From the NCBI RefSeq assembly GCF_001571265.1, contig NZ_BCTL01000046.1:1-50805 (forward strand): a stretch of DNA of 50,805 nucleotides, in the 5' to 3' direction. Shown here in pieces: positions 17,122 through 26,033 of the stretch. How positions within the stretch are numbered: the stretch's first letter is position 1; each line of letters opens with the position of its first letter. Origin of the DNA: Cedecea neteri NBRC 105707 = ATCC 33855 (GTDB taxonomy: Bacteria; Pseudomonadota; Gammaproteobacteria; Enterobacterales; Enterobacteriaceae). The position numbers were made by a program, and so were the translations under genes. A model generated the notes under the pieces. It saw nothing but the letters and a program-made list of their open reading frames with translations, was not told the DNA's origin and did no database searches.

Positions 17122-18102
17122 ATGAAGGTTCAAACAAAACTTTTATCTGCGGTTATTGGGCTGGTGTCACTGGCATCTGGCGCTGCTTTTGCCGCAGACA
17201 CGCTTTCGTTACAGGGGAAAACAATCGGCGTTGCCGTGGTGGGCACTCAGCATTTTTGGGATCGTGAAGCCTACAAGGGCGCGACCGAAGAAGTGGAAAA
17301 GCTGGGCGGCAAGGTTATTGGCGTTGATGGCGGCAGAGACAACCAGGTTCATGCCAATAACCACGATATTCTGCTGTCCCGTAAGGTTGATGCGGTAATC
17401 AGTATTTTGGGCGACAGTGCCGTTGAGCCAAAATTCAAAGCATTGCGCGATGCAGGTATTCCGGTCTTTACCGTTGACCATGTTTCTCAGTATTCCGTGA
17501 ATAATACCACGTCCGACAACTACACGTTGGGCTCAACCATTGGCCGTTATATGGCTGATGCGCTTGGCGGCAAAGGTAATGTTGCGGTATTTAATGCGTT
17601 CTCTAGTTCATTACGCATTTGCGGCATACGTTATGACCAATGGAAATATGTCCTGAAGGACTACCCGGATATTAAAATTATTCAGCCGGAGCTGGCAGAG
17701 CAATTTGCTAACTCACCGGAGGATGCGCGTAAGAAAACCCTCGAATTACTTAGTCAGTATCCGAAAGGCAAGCTGGATGCTATCCATGTTGCCTGCTGGG
17801 ACCAGCCGGCTATCGGCATCGTTCAGGCACTGGAAGAGACCGGACGTGATAAAGACGTGAAGGTCACCGCTATCGACGCAGGCCCGGAAACGCTGGAAAT
17901 CATGGCGGAAAAAGACAGCCCGCTGGTGGCCAACGTTGCCCAGCAGCCGCACCTGATTGGCCAGACTTCTGCCGAAAACGTGGCGCGCTACTTCGCAGGC
18001 CAGAAGCTGCCGATCCAGACCTTTATTCCGGTAATCCCGGTGAAAGGCCCGGATGAAGCCAAAGCGGTGTACAAAAAGCTGGGCTACGGTGAGCTGAAGT
18101 AG
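17122..18102 (+). CDS. Ribose-type sugar ABC transporter, periplasmic binding protein
   Basis: 326 residues. Signal peptide MKVQTKLLSAVIGLVSLASG...FAA with cleavage near residue 25, then a type I periplasmic binding fold: IGVAVVGTQHFWDREAYKG, a VDGGRDNQVHANN segment, PVFTVDHVS and TAIDAGPE as in RbsB/YtfQ-type proteins. AGGA precedes the ATG; a start ten codons upstream would spoil the signal peptide. It delivers its sugar to the two permeases encoded downstream. The ligand is not evident from sequence; the operon context points to a pentose or modified pentose. Confidence 0.85.
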   Translation: MKVQTKLLSAVIGLVSLASGAAFAADTLSLQGKTIGVAVVGTQHFWDREAYKGATEEVEKLGGKVIGVDGGRDNQVHANNHDILLSRKVDAVISILGDSAVEPKFKALRDAGIPVFTVDHVSQYSVNNTTSDNYTLGSTIGRYMADALGGKGNVAVFNAFSSSLRICGIRYDQWKYVLKDYPDIKIIQPELAEQFANSPEDARKKTLELLSQYPKGKLDAIHVACWDQPAIGIVQALEETGRDKDVKVTAIDAGPETLEIMAEKDSPLVANVAQQPHLIGQTSAENVARYFAGQKLPIQTFIPVIPVKGPDEAKAVYKKLGYGELK

Positions 18103-19640
18103 TGGACGCTGCAACACCGCAACGCGGTCTGGTGATGGACCGCATCAGTAAACGATTTGCCAATGTGACCGCGTTAAACGCGGTCACGCTGACGATAGGC
18201 CCCGGTGAAATTCACGGGCTTATCGGTGAAAACGGCGCGGGCAAATCCACCTTAATTAAAATTCTTGCCGGGGTTTATCAGGCCGATGGCGGCACGGCCA
18301 CGCTCGACGGCGTCCCGCTTCCGCTTGGTAAGCCCTCGGCCATTGAGGCCCAGGGCATACGCGTTATTCACCAGGAACTCAATCTGATCCCACACTTTAC
18401 CGTGGCCGAGTCGGTGTTTCTGGGGCAGGAATATCGCCGTGCCGGTGGGCTGCTGGACAGCCGCCGTATGCGGCAGGCCACAAAAGACTTTTTCCTGCGT
18501 ACCTGGCAACTGGATCTCGACCCCGATCGCCTGATCCGGCAGTTGAGCCTGGCCGAACGCAAGCTGGTGCAAATTGCCAGAGCGCTGATCGACGGCGCGG
18601 CTAAGCTGGTGGTTTTTGATGAACCTACGGCCCCGCTTGAAGCCCACGAGGCAAGCCTGGTGTCCGATGCGATACTACGGCTCAAAGAGCAGGGCATCGC
18701 CATTCTGTACATCTCCCACTATCTCAACGAAATCGCCGCGCTGTGCGATGCGGGCACCGTGCTGCGCAACGGAGAAGTGGTGGGCTATCCGGATCGCGAA
18801 GTGTTGCAGAATACCGATGCCGTCATCCACATGATGGTGGGCAGAGAAATCGACCGGCTTTACGCCCCTCGTGAACATGAGGCTGATACCCCGGCCGACG
18901 AAACACCGCTGCTTGCCGTTCGCTCGCTTTCTGACGGGCAGCAGCTGCAGAACATCAGCTTCGAAATTCGCAAAGGCGAAATTGTTGGCGTGGCGGGGCT
19001 GCTGGGCGCGGGCCGGGACGTGCTGGTGGATACGCTTTACGGGCTGAATACGGCGAAAAAGGGCGAGATTGTTATAGAAGGGCGTTCGCGCCGAATCCGC
19101 TCGCCGCGACAGGCTATCCGGGCCGGTATGGCGCTGGTGCCGCGTGATCGCCGCCATCAGGGGCTGATCCTGCCGTTTTCGGCTACCGATAACATTAACC
19201 TTGCGTCGCTGCCGGACACGGCAACGTTTGGCTGGGAACACCGTTCCCGGGCGCTGCAAAAAGCCCGCGACTGGATAGAGCGGCTGAGCATTCGTCCTGC
19301 GCTCCCGGCGCTGCCGGTGCGCTTTATGAGCGGGGGAAATCAGCAAAAGGTGATTCTTGCCCGCTGGCTGGGGACCGACGCCCGACTGTTTATTCTCGAT
19401 GAACCTACGCTCGGCGTCGACATTGGCGCACGTAGCGACATTTATCAGCGCACCCGCCAGCTTGCTGAACAGGGGCGTTCGGTGCTGGTTTCTTCCAGCG
19501 ACGCGACCGAACTGCTTGGCCTGTGCGACCGCATTCTGGTGATGTGGCGTGGTGCGCTGGTGGCGAATTTGCCGACCCAGGGCCTGACGCTTGATGCGCT
19601 GCTGGCGACGATTAACGGTGGGCAGGAAAATCCGCTATGA
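18102..19640 (+). CDS. Ribose-type sugar ABC transporter, double ATPase
   Basis: 512 residues with two nucleotide-binding domains as in RbsA/MglA. The first has Walker A GENGAGKST, a signature region LSLAERKLVQIARAL and Walker B VVFDEPTAPL; the second has the usual degenerate Walker A (GLLGAGRDVL), SGGNQQKVILARWL and LFILDEPTLGVD. The GTG start overlaps the previous stop (TAGTG) with GGTGAG upstream. It powers uptake with the permeases. The signature SLAER in place of SVGQQ/SGGQ in domain 1 is unusual. Confidence 0.9.
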   Translation: MDAATPQRGLVMDRISKRFANVTALNAVTLTIGPGEIHGLIGENGAGKSTLIKILAGVYQADGGTATLDGVPLPLGKPSAIEAQGIRVIHQELNLIPHFTVAESVFLGQEYRRAGGLLDSRRMRQATKDFFLRTWQLDLDPDRLIRQLSLAERKLVQIARALIDGAAKLVVFDEPTAPLEAHEASLVSDAILRLKEQGIAILYISHYLNEIAALCDAGTVLRNGEVVGYPDREVLQNTDAVIHMMVGREIDRLYAPREHEADTPADETPLLAVRSLSDGQQLQNISFEIRKGEIVGVAGLLGAGRDVLVDTLYGLNTAKKGEIVIEGRSRRIRSPRQAIRAGMALVPRDRRHQGLILPFSATDNINLASLPDTATFGWEHRSRALQKARDWIERLSIRPALPALPVRFMSGGNQQKVILARWLGTDARLFILDEPTLGVDIGARSDIYQRTRQLAEQGRSVLVSSSDATELLGLCDRILVMWRGALVANLPTQGLTLDALLATINGGQENPL

Positions 19641-20626
19641 GGACTGAAATTCGCCGTTTTGCGGCATACCGCTCCGTTGCTTTGTTTGAAAAATTCCCGC
19701 TGCTGCTGTTTGTTGGCCTGCTGGTCTGGCTAAGCATTCAGTCGCCGTGGTTCCTTAGCTGGCAGAACATCAGCCTGATGTTGGTGCAAAGCGTTCCGCT
19801 GGCTATTCTCAGCTTCGGCCTTGTTTGCGTGATTGCAGCAGGGGGAGATGACGTCGTCTCCGGCGGCATAGATCTTTCGCTCCCGGCCATTGCCGTGTTC
19901 GGCGTGGCGCTGCTCAGCCTGGGTATGACCGAATGGTTAACGCCGTGGCCGCTGCTATTGCTGCTGGTGGCGGCCCTGAGTCTGCTGTGCGGAGGCATCA
20001 ACGCGTTGCTGGTGCTGGTTGCCGGGCTGCCGCCGCTGCTGGCCACGCTCTCAACCTCGGTGGCCTTTACCGGCCTGACCGATCTGCTTACCGGGCAGCG
20101 TCGGATTAGCGTCAGCGACCCACTGATGGTGGCCTTTCGTGACGGCAGCGTGCTGGGCATTCCCTATGCGCTGGTATATCTGCTGCTGGTGTTCATTGGC
20201 TTTCAGCTTCTGCTGCATCACACCCGCTTTGGCCAGCACTTGCAGGCGACGGGCGGTAGCAAAGACATGGCGCAGATGTCCGGGCTTAATGTGCGCCGTC
20301 TTATCCTCTCGTCCTGGCTTATTGCCGCCGTTGCGGCCGGGCTGGCGGTCTTCCCGCTGCTGGCTCAGGGGTCGGGCAGCTCCAGCGGAACCGCGACGCC
20401 TTTACTGATGGAGACGGTGCTGGCGACCTTCCTTGGCGCAGCCTTCTCGCGCCGCCGCGTGGTCACCGTTTGGGGAGCATTGCTGGGGGCTATCCTGGTT
20501 AACGCCTTGTCTAACGGCCTGGGGCTGCTGGGGGTAAATATCTTCTGGGTGGGCGCAATTAAAGGCGGACTGATTCTCGTGGTGCTGGCGGCTTCTGCCC
20601 TGCAGCAGAAAGGGGCCAATAAATAA
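19637..20626 (+). CDS. Ribose-type sugar ABC transporter, permease 1
   Basis: 329 residues, about 8-10 hydrophobic segments, RbsC family (GGIDLSLPAIAVFGVALLS; QATGGSKDMAQMSGLNVRR coupling loop near residues 205-225). Starts 4 bases before the ATPase stop. With the second permease it makes a heterodimeric channel, as in transporters of the YtfT/YjfF (galactofuranose) and AI-2 type, and unlike the RbsC homodimer. Confidence 0.88.
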   Translation: MRTEIRRFAAYRSVALFEKFPLLLFVGLLVWLSIQSPWFLSWQNISLMLVQSVPLAILSFGLVCVIAAGGDDVVSGGIDLSLPAIAVFGVALLSLGMTEWLTPWPLLLLLVAALSLLCGGINALLVLVAGLPPLLATLSTSVAFTGLTDLLTGQRRISVSDPLMVAFRDGSVLGIPYALVYLLLVFIGFQLLLHHTRFGQHLQATGGSKDMAQMSGLNVRRLILSSWLIAAVAAGLAVFPLLAQGSGSSSGTATPLLMETVLATFLGAAFSRRRVVTVWGALLGAILVNALSNGLGLLGVNIFWVGAIKGGLILVVLAASALQQKGANK

Positions 20627-21633
20627 TGAAAGTTTTTTCTGCTCTGGCGGCAACGCTTCCGGCCGGTGAGTCCGGGAGAAAACCACTGGCCTGGCTGTCG
20701 CGCGCGGGCTTTGCGCTGGTCACGCTGTTTTTTATCGTCCTGTTCAGTTGGTCTAATCCGGTCTTCCTGACGCTGGATAACTGGAGCAACCTGCTTCAGG
20801 GCAGTGCCATTCTGCTGATTGTGGCGCTGGCGATGACGCTGATTGTCAGCGCTGGCGCGATCGATCTTTCCGTCGGTGTGGCTATCGACTTTGGCGCCAT
20901 GCTGGCGCTGATTGCCCTCAAAACCTGGCAGCTTCCCTGGCAGGTGGCGGTGCTGTGCGCCCTGCTGGGCGGCGTGATGATAGGCCTGGTCAACGCTTTT
21001 CTTATCCTTGCCTGCCGCATCAAGCCGTTTCTGGCCACGCTCGGCACCTGGTTCATTGCCAGCAGCGCCGAACGTATTTATACCGACGGCGGCGGGGCGA
21101 TTTCCTGGCGGCGCATGGCTCCTGAGTATCATGATTTAGCCGTGGGCAATGTTTGGGGGATCCCCACGCCGGTGCTTATCGTGTTGGTGGTCTGGCTCGC
21201 CGCCTGGCTGCTGACCGAACGAACGCTGTTTGGTAAGCGGGTACGTGCGATTGGTCAAAACAGCGAAGCCGCGCGTATCGCCGGGATAGCCGATAAACGT
21301 ACGCTCTTCTGGGTGCTGATTGCTGCCTCGGCAATGTGCGCCGTCGGCGGCATTATTTTGTCCGCCAACCTGCGCCAGTTTACGCCGCTTGCCGGGCAGT
21401 CTTACCTGATGGATGCCATTGCCGCCGTGTTTATCGGCACCGCATTCCAGCGGCAGGGGCGCGTCAGCATGGGCGGCACGCTTGGCGGCGTGCTGTTCCT
21501 GGCGATTATTGATAACGGCCTGAACCTGATGGGGCTGAACTACCTGGTAAAAGACGCGCTGGTGGGCGTGATTCTGGTGGTGGCGCTGGCCGTTTCCTTC
21601 TGGCAGGCTCGCCTGCGTCAGGAGCACCGGTGA
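20626..21633 (+). CDS. Ribose-type sugar ABC transporter, permease 2
   Basis: 335 residues, RbsC family. The signature SAGAIDLSVGVAIDFGAML (about residues 80-100) and coupling loop RAIGQNSEAARIAGI (about 205-220) are clear. Its start overlaps the stop of permease 1 by one base (TAATG), so the operon is tightly coupled. It presumably pairs with permease 1. Confidence 0.88.
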   Translation: MKVFSALAATLPAGESGRKPLAWLSRAGFALVTLFFIVLFSWSNPVFLTLDNWSNLLQGSAILLIVALAMTLIVSAGAIDLSVGVAIDFGAMLALIALKTWQLPWQVAVLCALLGGVMIGLVNAFLILACRIKPFLATLGTWFIASSAERIYTDGGGAISWRRMAPEYHDLAVGNVWGIPTPVLIVLVVWLAAWLLTERTLFGKRVRAIGQNSEAARIAGIADKRTLFWVLIAASAMCAVGGIILSANLRQFTPLAGQSYLMDAIAAVFIGTAFQRQGRVSMGGTLGGVLFLAIIDNGLNLMGLNYLVKDALVGVILVVALAVSFWQARLRQEHR

Positions 21634-21640
21634 GGGCGCT

Positions 21641-22585
21641 ATGAGCAAATTTGATGCCGTTTTCGTGGGGCTGACCATCCTTGATATTGCTGGTCGCCCT
21701 GTAGTGGAGATCCCCCCGGGCGGCGGCGTGCAGTTTATCGAGCAAATTCGCCTGAACCCGGCGGGGACAGCGGCCGGGGCCTTGGTAAACGCCGCTAAAC
21801 TGGGGATCCGTACTTCAACCGTGGCCTGCCTGGGCGAGGACGAAAAAGCCGAATTTATTCTGGGCAACTATCGCCGCCTGGGCATTGACTGTTCGCTCAT
21901 TCAGCGCACGTCACACATAGAGACGTCGGCGACGATTCTGCCCATTCGCCCCAACGGCGAGCGGCCCGCGCTGCATTGCCGGGGCGCGTCAGACGAGCTG
22001 TTCGTCGCCGAGGCCGATTTCGATAAGGTGCTGGACACTCTTTATCTGCACCACGGCGGCACCGGGCTGCTGGCGGCCATGGACTCTGGCCAGAGCGTCC
22101 GTTTGCTGGCCGCGGCGAAAGCGCGAGGAGTCATCACCAGTTTTGATTTAATCGCCCCTGATGAAAATACGCTGGCGCTATTACGCCCGCTGTTGCCGCA
22201 TGTGGATTATTTTATGCCCGCGCTCGAAGAAGCGGCGTTTATCTCCGGGCTTGTGGAGCCAGCAGAAATTGCTGATTTCTTCCTCTCGCTGGGCGCGAGA
22301 TGCTGCATTTTTAAAGACGGAGTGCGCGGCTCCTGGCTGTTCAGCCGGGAGGAAAAACACCATATCCCGGCCTATAGCGTCACGGCGAGCGACACAACCG
22401 GCTGCGGCGACGGCTACTGCGGTGGGTTTATCGCTGCGCTCGCGCGGGGGCTTTCCGTAAAAGAGGCCTGCAGGGTCGCTTCCGCAACCGCCGCGCTGGT
22501 AGCGACCGGATTAGGCTCCGACGCTGGCGTGGTGAACTGGGAACATCTGCAGGATTTTATGGCGACCACGCCTTTGCTGGCGTAA
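21641..22585 (+). CDS. PfkB-family carbohydrate kinase
   Basis: 314 residues. Ribokinase-fold features: an N-terminal VGLTILDIAGRP, the GGGVQ...GTAAGALVNAAKLG substrate region, and the C-terminal signature DTTGCGDGYCGGF with the catalytic Asp (about residue 250) and anion hole. GAGGG precedes the ATG. As last gene of the importer operon it likely phosphorylates the imported sugar or nucleoside. A bidirectional terminator follows. Confidence 0.85.
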   Translation: MSKFDAVFVGLTILDIAGRPVVEIPPGGGVQFIEQIRLNPAGTAAGALVNAAKLGIRTSTVACLGEDEKAEFILGNYRRLGIDCSLIQRTSHIETSATILPIRPNGERPALHCRGASDELFVAEADFDKVLDTLYLHHGGTGLLAAMDSGQSVRLLAAAKARGVITSFDLIAPDENTLALLRPLLPHVDYFMPALEEAAFISGLVEPAEIADFFLSLGARCCIFKDGVRGSWLFSREEKHHIPAYSVTASDTTGCGDGYCGGFIAALARGLSVKEACRVASATAALVATGLGSDAGVVNWEHLQDFMATTPLLA

Positions 22586-22586
22586 T

Positions 22587-22615
22587 AAAAAACAGGCCTT
22601 AAGGCCTGTTTTTTT
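22587..22615. terminator. Bidirectional rho-independent terminator
   Basis: Perfect 20-base palindrome (AACAGGCCTT with its complement) flanked by A-run on the left and T-run on the right, between two convergent operons. It can end both transcripts. Confidence 0.9.
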
Positions 22616-22617
22616 GG

Positions 22618-23646
22618 TTAGTGCCAGGCGTATAGCAGCGGCTCTCCGGCAACAAAGCGCTGGAGATCGGCGGCAATCATCGCGGTGTGCTTCTGGATGC
22701 TTTCGCGGGTGGCGCCGGCGATGTGCGGCGTAATAATGACGTTATCCAGCTCGCTGATAAACGGGTGATTACGCCACAGCGGTTCCTGGTGGTAAACGTC
22801 CAGCGCCGCGCCGCCGAGTGGCCCATGGCGTAAGGCTTCGATGAGGTCGGTTTCCACAACCACGGAGGCGCGGGAGGTGTTGATTAACTTCGCGCCCGGC
22901 TTCATGCTTTGCAGCAGAGAGGCATTGACCAGGCCCTCGCTGTGCGGCCCGCTGCTCAGGTGCAGACTAACAATATCTGACTCGCGGAACAGCGCTTCCA
23001 GCGTGGTTTTATGCAGACCTGGCTCGTCGATATCTTCGGCGGCGACAAACGGATCTACCACCAAAATATTCATCCCGAAAGCGCGGGCAATACGCGCCAC
23101 GCGGCGGCCAATATTGCCGTAGCCAATCAGCCCCAGCGTTTTATTCCGTAATTCTCCGCCCTTAAAAACTTCGTACGGACTTTCCGGGCTAACGTCCCAC
23201 ACCACATCTTTGCGCAGGCCGGACTGGGTTTGCTGCTCGCTTTGGTTTTCACGGGTAAACTCCCCGCGCTTAAGGGCCGCATGCGACTGCGGAATGTGGC
23301 GCATCAGGCCGAGCATCAGGCCCAGCGTGAGTTCTGCTGCAGCATCGGCGTTGCGTCCTGGCGTGTAAAGCACGGTGATGTTACGTGCCCGAGCAGCCTG
23401 AACGTCAATGTTGACCGGGTTAGCGCGGGTGCAGGCGATAACCTTCAGGTTAGGGCAGCTGTTTATTACTTCGGCGGTAATGTCGTCATAGCTGGTAACA
23501 ATCACCCCAGCGTCGTGGGCCAGGTCGATAATCTCTGATGCCTGAAGCTTAGGTTTGCCGATGGCCCAGCCCTCGACAACCAGTTCGCCAAGCTGGCTAA
23601 AGGGTTCAAGGCTGCCTGCATACTCGGCGGTAAAGACGATTTTCAT
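22618..23646 (-). CDS. D-isomer-specific 2-hydroxyacid dehydrogenase
   Basis: 342 residues. Rossmann motif GLIGYGNIGRRVARIARAFG (about 188-207), catalytic Arg in INTSRASVVV (about 262), Glu in DVYHQEPL and His in TPHIAG (about 312) are present. It should interconvert a 2-keto acid or ketone with the (R)-2-hydroxy acid using NAD(P). The ATG overlaps the kinase stop (ATGA), so it is the third gene of the mtnB-like operon. Substrate unknown; in context it could oxidise or reduce the product released by the aldolase-type enzyme. Confidence 0.85.
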   Translation of the reverse strand: MKIVFTAEYAGSLEPFSQLGELVVEGWAIGKPKLQASEIIDLAHDAGVIVTSYDDITAEVINSCPNLKVIACTRANPVNIDVQAARARNITVLYTPGRNADAAAELTLGLMLGLMRHIPQSHAALKRGEFTRENQSEQQTQSGLRKDVVWDVSPESPYEVFKGGELRNKTLGLIGYGNIGRRVARIARAFGMNILVVDPFVAAEDIDEPGLHKTTLEALFRESDIVSLHLSSGPHSEGLVNASLLQSMKPGAKLINTSRASVVVETDLIEALRHGPLGGAALDVYHQEPLWRNHPFISELDNVIITPHIAGATRESIQKHTAMIAADLQRFVAGEPLLYAWH

Positions 23647-25139
23647 TGTGCATTATCCTGAGAGAGACTTTGTAAGGCCTGGTGCCTGGCCTGCCATACC
23701 GGCTGGAGCTGTTCGCGCAGCAGGCGGAATACCGGGAACAGTGCCCGATAGGCGGCATGGGCCTGAGGCTGGGGCAGATAGCGGGTTTGTTCGATTGCCG
23801 GATAGCGTTCCAGCGCATCAACGCTGCGGGCGGCAAGCAGCGCCGCGCCTCGGGCGCTGAGTTCGTTAAAGTGGCTGGCGATGACCGTGCGTCCGGTGCA
23901 GTCGGCGATAATTTGCAGCCAGGTGGCGGAAGCTGCTCCGCCGCCGGTGAGATACAGGTCGCCTTCGCTGGCATAGCCCGTCAGCGAATCCACAATGGCA
24001 TAGGCCAGCCCTTCAAAAACGGCGCGTTGAAGCGCCGCGCGGGACGTGTGCTGGTCAACGCCAAAAAAACCTGCGCGGGCGGTGGGGCTGTAAAACGGGG
24101 CGCGTTCGCCGTTCAGGTAAGGCTGCCAGAAAACGCCGCCGCTGCCCGGCGGAATAGCGGCAATCTCTTGTTCCAGCGCCACTAAGTCCGGCGTCAGGGA
24201 AATATGCTGCTGCAGCCAGTCGATATTTGGCGTTCCGGCCTGCATCGGGAACAGGTTAATAAAGCTGCCTCGTTCGGTATGGGTCACAAAACGGGTGCCG
24301 CTGCTGACGGTTTCTCGCCCGTGGCAAACGACGCCTGTGCAGCAGGTGGTGCCGAGAATGGTGTAAATATCGCCGTCATGAATCGCGCCACAGCCTAGCG
24401 CGGCGCTGCATACGTCCAGCGCACCTGCGGCAACCGGTGTCTCAGGCGGCAGGCCACAAAGCAGGGCGGCGGCTTCGCTTAAGCTACCTGCCTGGGCGTC
24501 AGGGCGAAGCAGGGGCGGAAAACGGTTTTTCAGAAAATCAATACCCAGAGCCTGCAGGGCGAAATCGGAAATCTCGCCGGTTGACTGGTTCAGCAGCGAA
24601 GCGCTGGTATCCGTCAGCTCAAGAGCGGCGACCTGGGTCAGGCGAAAGCGAATCCAGTCCTTGGCGAAGAAAATATAGTCGGCGGCGGCCAGGCGTTCGG
24701 GCTGATTTCGCTTGAGCCAGCAGAGCTGCAGGCTGGTGTTACAAGGCTGCAGCTGAGAGCCTGTTTCATCGAACAGGGCTTTGTCCAGATCCGGGGACTG
24801 CAGAAGTTCGTCCATCAGCGCCCGGCTGCGGGTGTCGCTCCAGAGTATGCCCGGGCCAACCGGATTACCGTTTTTGTCGCTTAGCCAGACGCCTTCGCCC
24901 TGGCCCGCCAGACCGATTGCTTTGAGTTTGCCCTGTTGGAGTGCCGGGCAGTCGGCCACTTCCCGCAGCGTGCGCACGACCGACTGCCAAAGCTGCTCCA
25001 TGTCCTGCTCGGCGTAGCCCTGAGGGGAAAGGGTTGGCGAGGTGTTTTCCGCCGCGCTGGCCACCGCATGGAAATTGCTGTCAAACAGCACGGCTTTTAC
25101 CCGCGACGTGCCGATATCAATACCCAGGAAATACTCCAT
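23643..25139 (-). CDS. FGGY-family carbohydrate kinase
   Basis: 498 residues. The actin-like ATPase start FLGIDIGTSRVKAVLFD, AEQDMEQLWQ, GILWSDTRS, GALDVCSAALG and the ATP-site signature LTGGGAASATWLQIIADCTGR near residue 400 are FGGY hallmarks; size and motifs are like L-xylulose/L-ribulose/xylulose kinases. It likely phosphorylates a ketose made available to the MtnB-like enzyme. It is the second gene of its operon, 43 bases after the mtnB-like gene. Exact sugar cannot be read from the sequence. Confidence 0.85.
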   Translation of the reverse strand: MEYFLGIDIGTSRVKAVLFDSNFHAVASAAENTSPTLSPQGYAEQDMEQLWQSVVRTLREVADCPALQQGKLKAIGLAGQGEGVWLSDKNGNPVGPGILWSDTRSRALMDELLQSPDLDKALFDETGSQLQPCNTSLQLCWLKRNQPERLAAADYIFFAKDWIRFRLTQVAALELTDTSASLLNQSTGEISDFALQALGIDFLKNRFPPLLRPDAQAGSLSEAAALLCGLPPETPVAAGALDVCSAALGCGAIHDGDIYTILGTTCCTGVVCHGRETVSSGTRFVTHTERGSFINLFPMQAGTPNIDWLQQHISLTPDLVALEQEIAAIPPGSGGVFWQPYLNGERAPFYSPTARAGFFGVDQHTSRAALQRAVFEGLAYAIVDSLTGYASEGDLYLTGGGAASATWLQIIADCTGRTVIASHFNELSARGAALLAARSVDALERYPAIEQTRYLPQPQAHAAYRALFPVFRLLREQLQPVWQARHQALQSLSQDNAQ

Positions 25140-25182
25140 ACCTCAAGCCTCACGCTAGCGAACAGAAACAGGAATACGACGG

Positions 25183-25794
25183 TTAATCACGCTCGTACAG
25201 GCGGCGCTGCATTTCGCATTCAAACAGGAATTCAAGCCCTTCGAGCTGGCGGCGCGCCTCTGCAACGTCTTTGCCCCAGCAGGTCAGGCCGTGACCGCGC
25301 AGCAGGAAACCGTAGTTTAGGGGCGTCTGTTTGGCATGCTGTTCAATGCGTTTTGCCAGCGCGTCGATGTCCTGATCGTTATCGAAGATGGCAATCGGCA
25401 CCGTGTTGAGGTGCGTCTGCTGGCCGGTAAGGGTTTTTTGCATTTCATAGCCGCTGATGTTCAGGGCAGGGCCTTTCTCAATCCGCGACAGGACGGTGGC
25501 GTTCACGGTGTGAACGTGAAGCACCACGTTTGCCTCCGGAAAGAGACGATAAACCAGCGTGTGCAGCCCGGTTTCGGCAGAAGGTTTACGCCCGGATGGG
25601 GCTTGATTAGTGGCAATGTCTACCTGAAGGAAATCCTCGCTGGTCAGGCTGCCTTTGTCGCGGCCGGATTCACTCAGCCAGCACCACTCGGCATCCTGAC
25701 GAATAGACATATTGCCGCCCGTCGCCGGAGCCCAGCCTTTAGCGCCAATCCAATGACAGGTGGTGACCAATTGCGCGAGTCTTTCTTGCCACAT
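25183..25794 (-). CDS. MtnB-like methylthioribulose-1-phosphate dehydratase / class II aldolase
   Basis: 203 residues. The sequence follows MtnB of Klebsiella closely: WIGAKGW-PATGGNMS, SESGRDKGSL, PSAETGLHTLVYR, the zinc pair HVH (about residues 97-99), NATVLSR, GYEMQKTLTGQQTHLNTVPI-IFDNDQDI and RGHGL-CWGKDVAEARR. MtnB dehydrates 5-methylthioribulose 1-phosphate in methionine salvage; relatives of this fold cleave 5-deoxy-ketose 1-phosphates to DHAP. AGGA precedes the ATG. No mtnA, mtnC, mtnD or mtnE neighbour is present, so this copy may serve a variant pathway with the adjacent kinases. Family call firm, exact reaction inferred. Confidence 0.82.
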   Translation of the reverse strand: MWQERLAQLVTTCHWIGAKGWAPATGGNMSIRQDAEWCWLSESGRDKGSLTSEDFLQVDIATNQAPSGRKPSAETGLHTLVYRLFPEANVVLHVHTVNATVLSRIEKGPALNISGYEMQKTLTGQQTHLNTVPIAIFDNDQDIDALAKRIEQHAKQTPLNYGFLLRGHGLTCWGKDVAEARRQLEGLEFLFECEMQRRLYERD

Positions 25795-25821
25795 ACGGTA
25801 TTCCTCAATGCTTTTTAGTTT

Positions 25822-25845
25822 AACTGTCTAGCCGTCTAAATGGCT
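25822..25845 (-). promoter_or_regulatory. Tandem MetJ-box-like 8-mers
   Basis: Three contiguous 8-mers read on the minus strand AGCCATTT, AGACGGCT, AGACAGTT; they match the MetJ consensus AGACGTCT at 5, 7 and 5 of 8 positions. They lie 28-51 bases upstream of the mtnB-like start, where a repressor would act. MetJ binds tandem met boxes with S-adenosylmethionine. The match is suggestive, not proof. Confidence 0.45.
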
Positions 25846-25995
25846 GTTTACATGATGCTATCATTGTGTGAACACACGGGCAACACTTGCCGGGTTATAA
25901 GATATATCGAGCAAATCAGCGGTTTTTCACCGAGTTTTCTCCTGTGACTGGGCGGTTTCGCTTTACAGTCGAAACGTCGCTTTGCATACATTGGT

Positions 25996-26019
25996 TTTGT
26001 TATGTTATAACGTAACAAA
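25996..26019. promoter_or_regulatory. Zur box upstream of folE2
   Basis: A 24-base palindrome with only one mismatched pair; its core TGTTATGTTATAACGTAACA carries the GTTAT-N3-ATAAC pattern of enterobacterial Zur operators. It ends 14 bases before the folE2 start, so bound Zur would block transcription while zinc is plentiful. The downstream gene set is what one expects for a Zur target. Confidence 0.8.
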
Positions 26020-26033
26020 TTAACGGTAAGACG

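Noticed and set aside
25866-25877. GTGTG-AA-CACAC repeat as a CRP or LacI operator
   Set aside because: Spacing does not fit CRP (TGTGA-N6-TCACA), and no matching regulator is near; too short to name.
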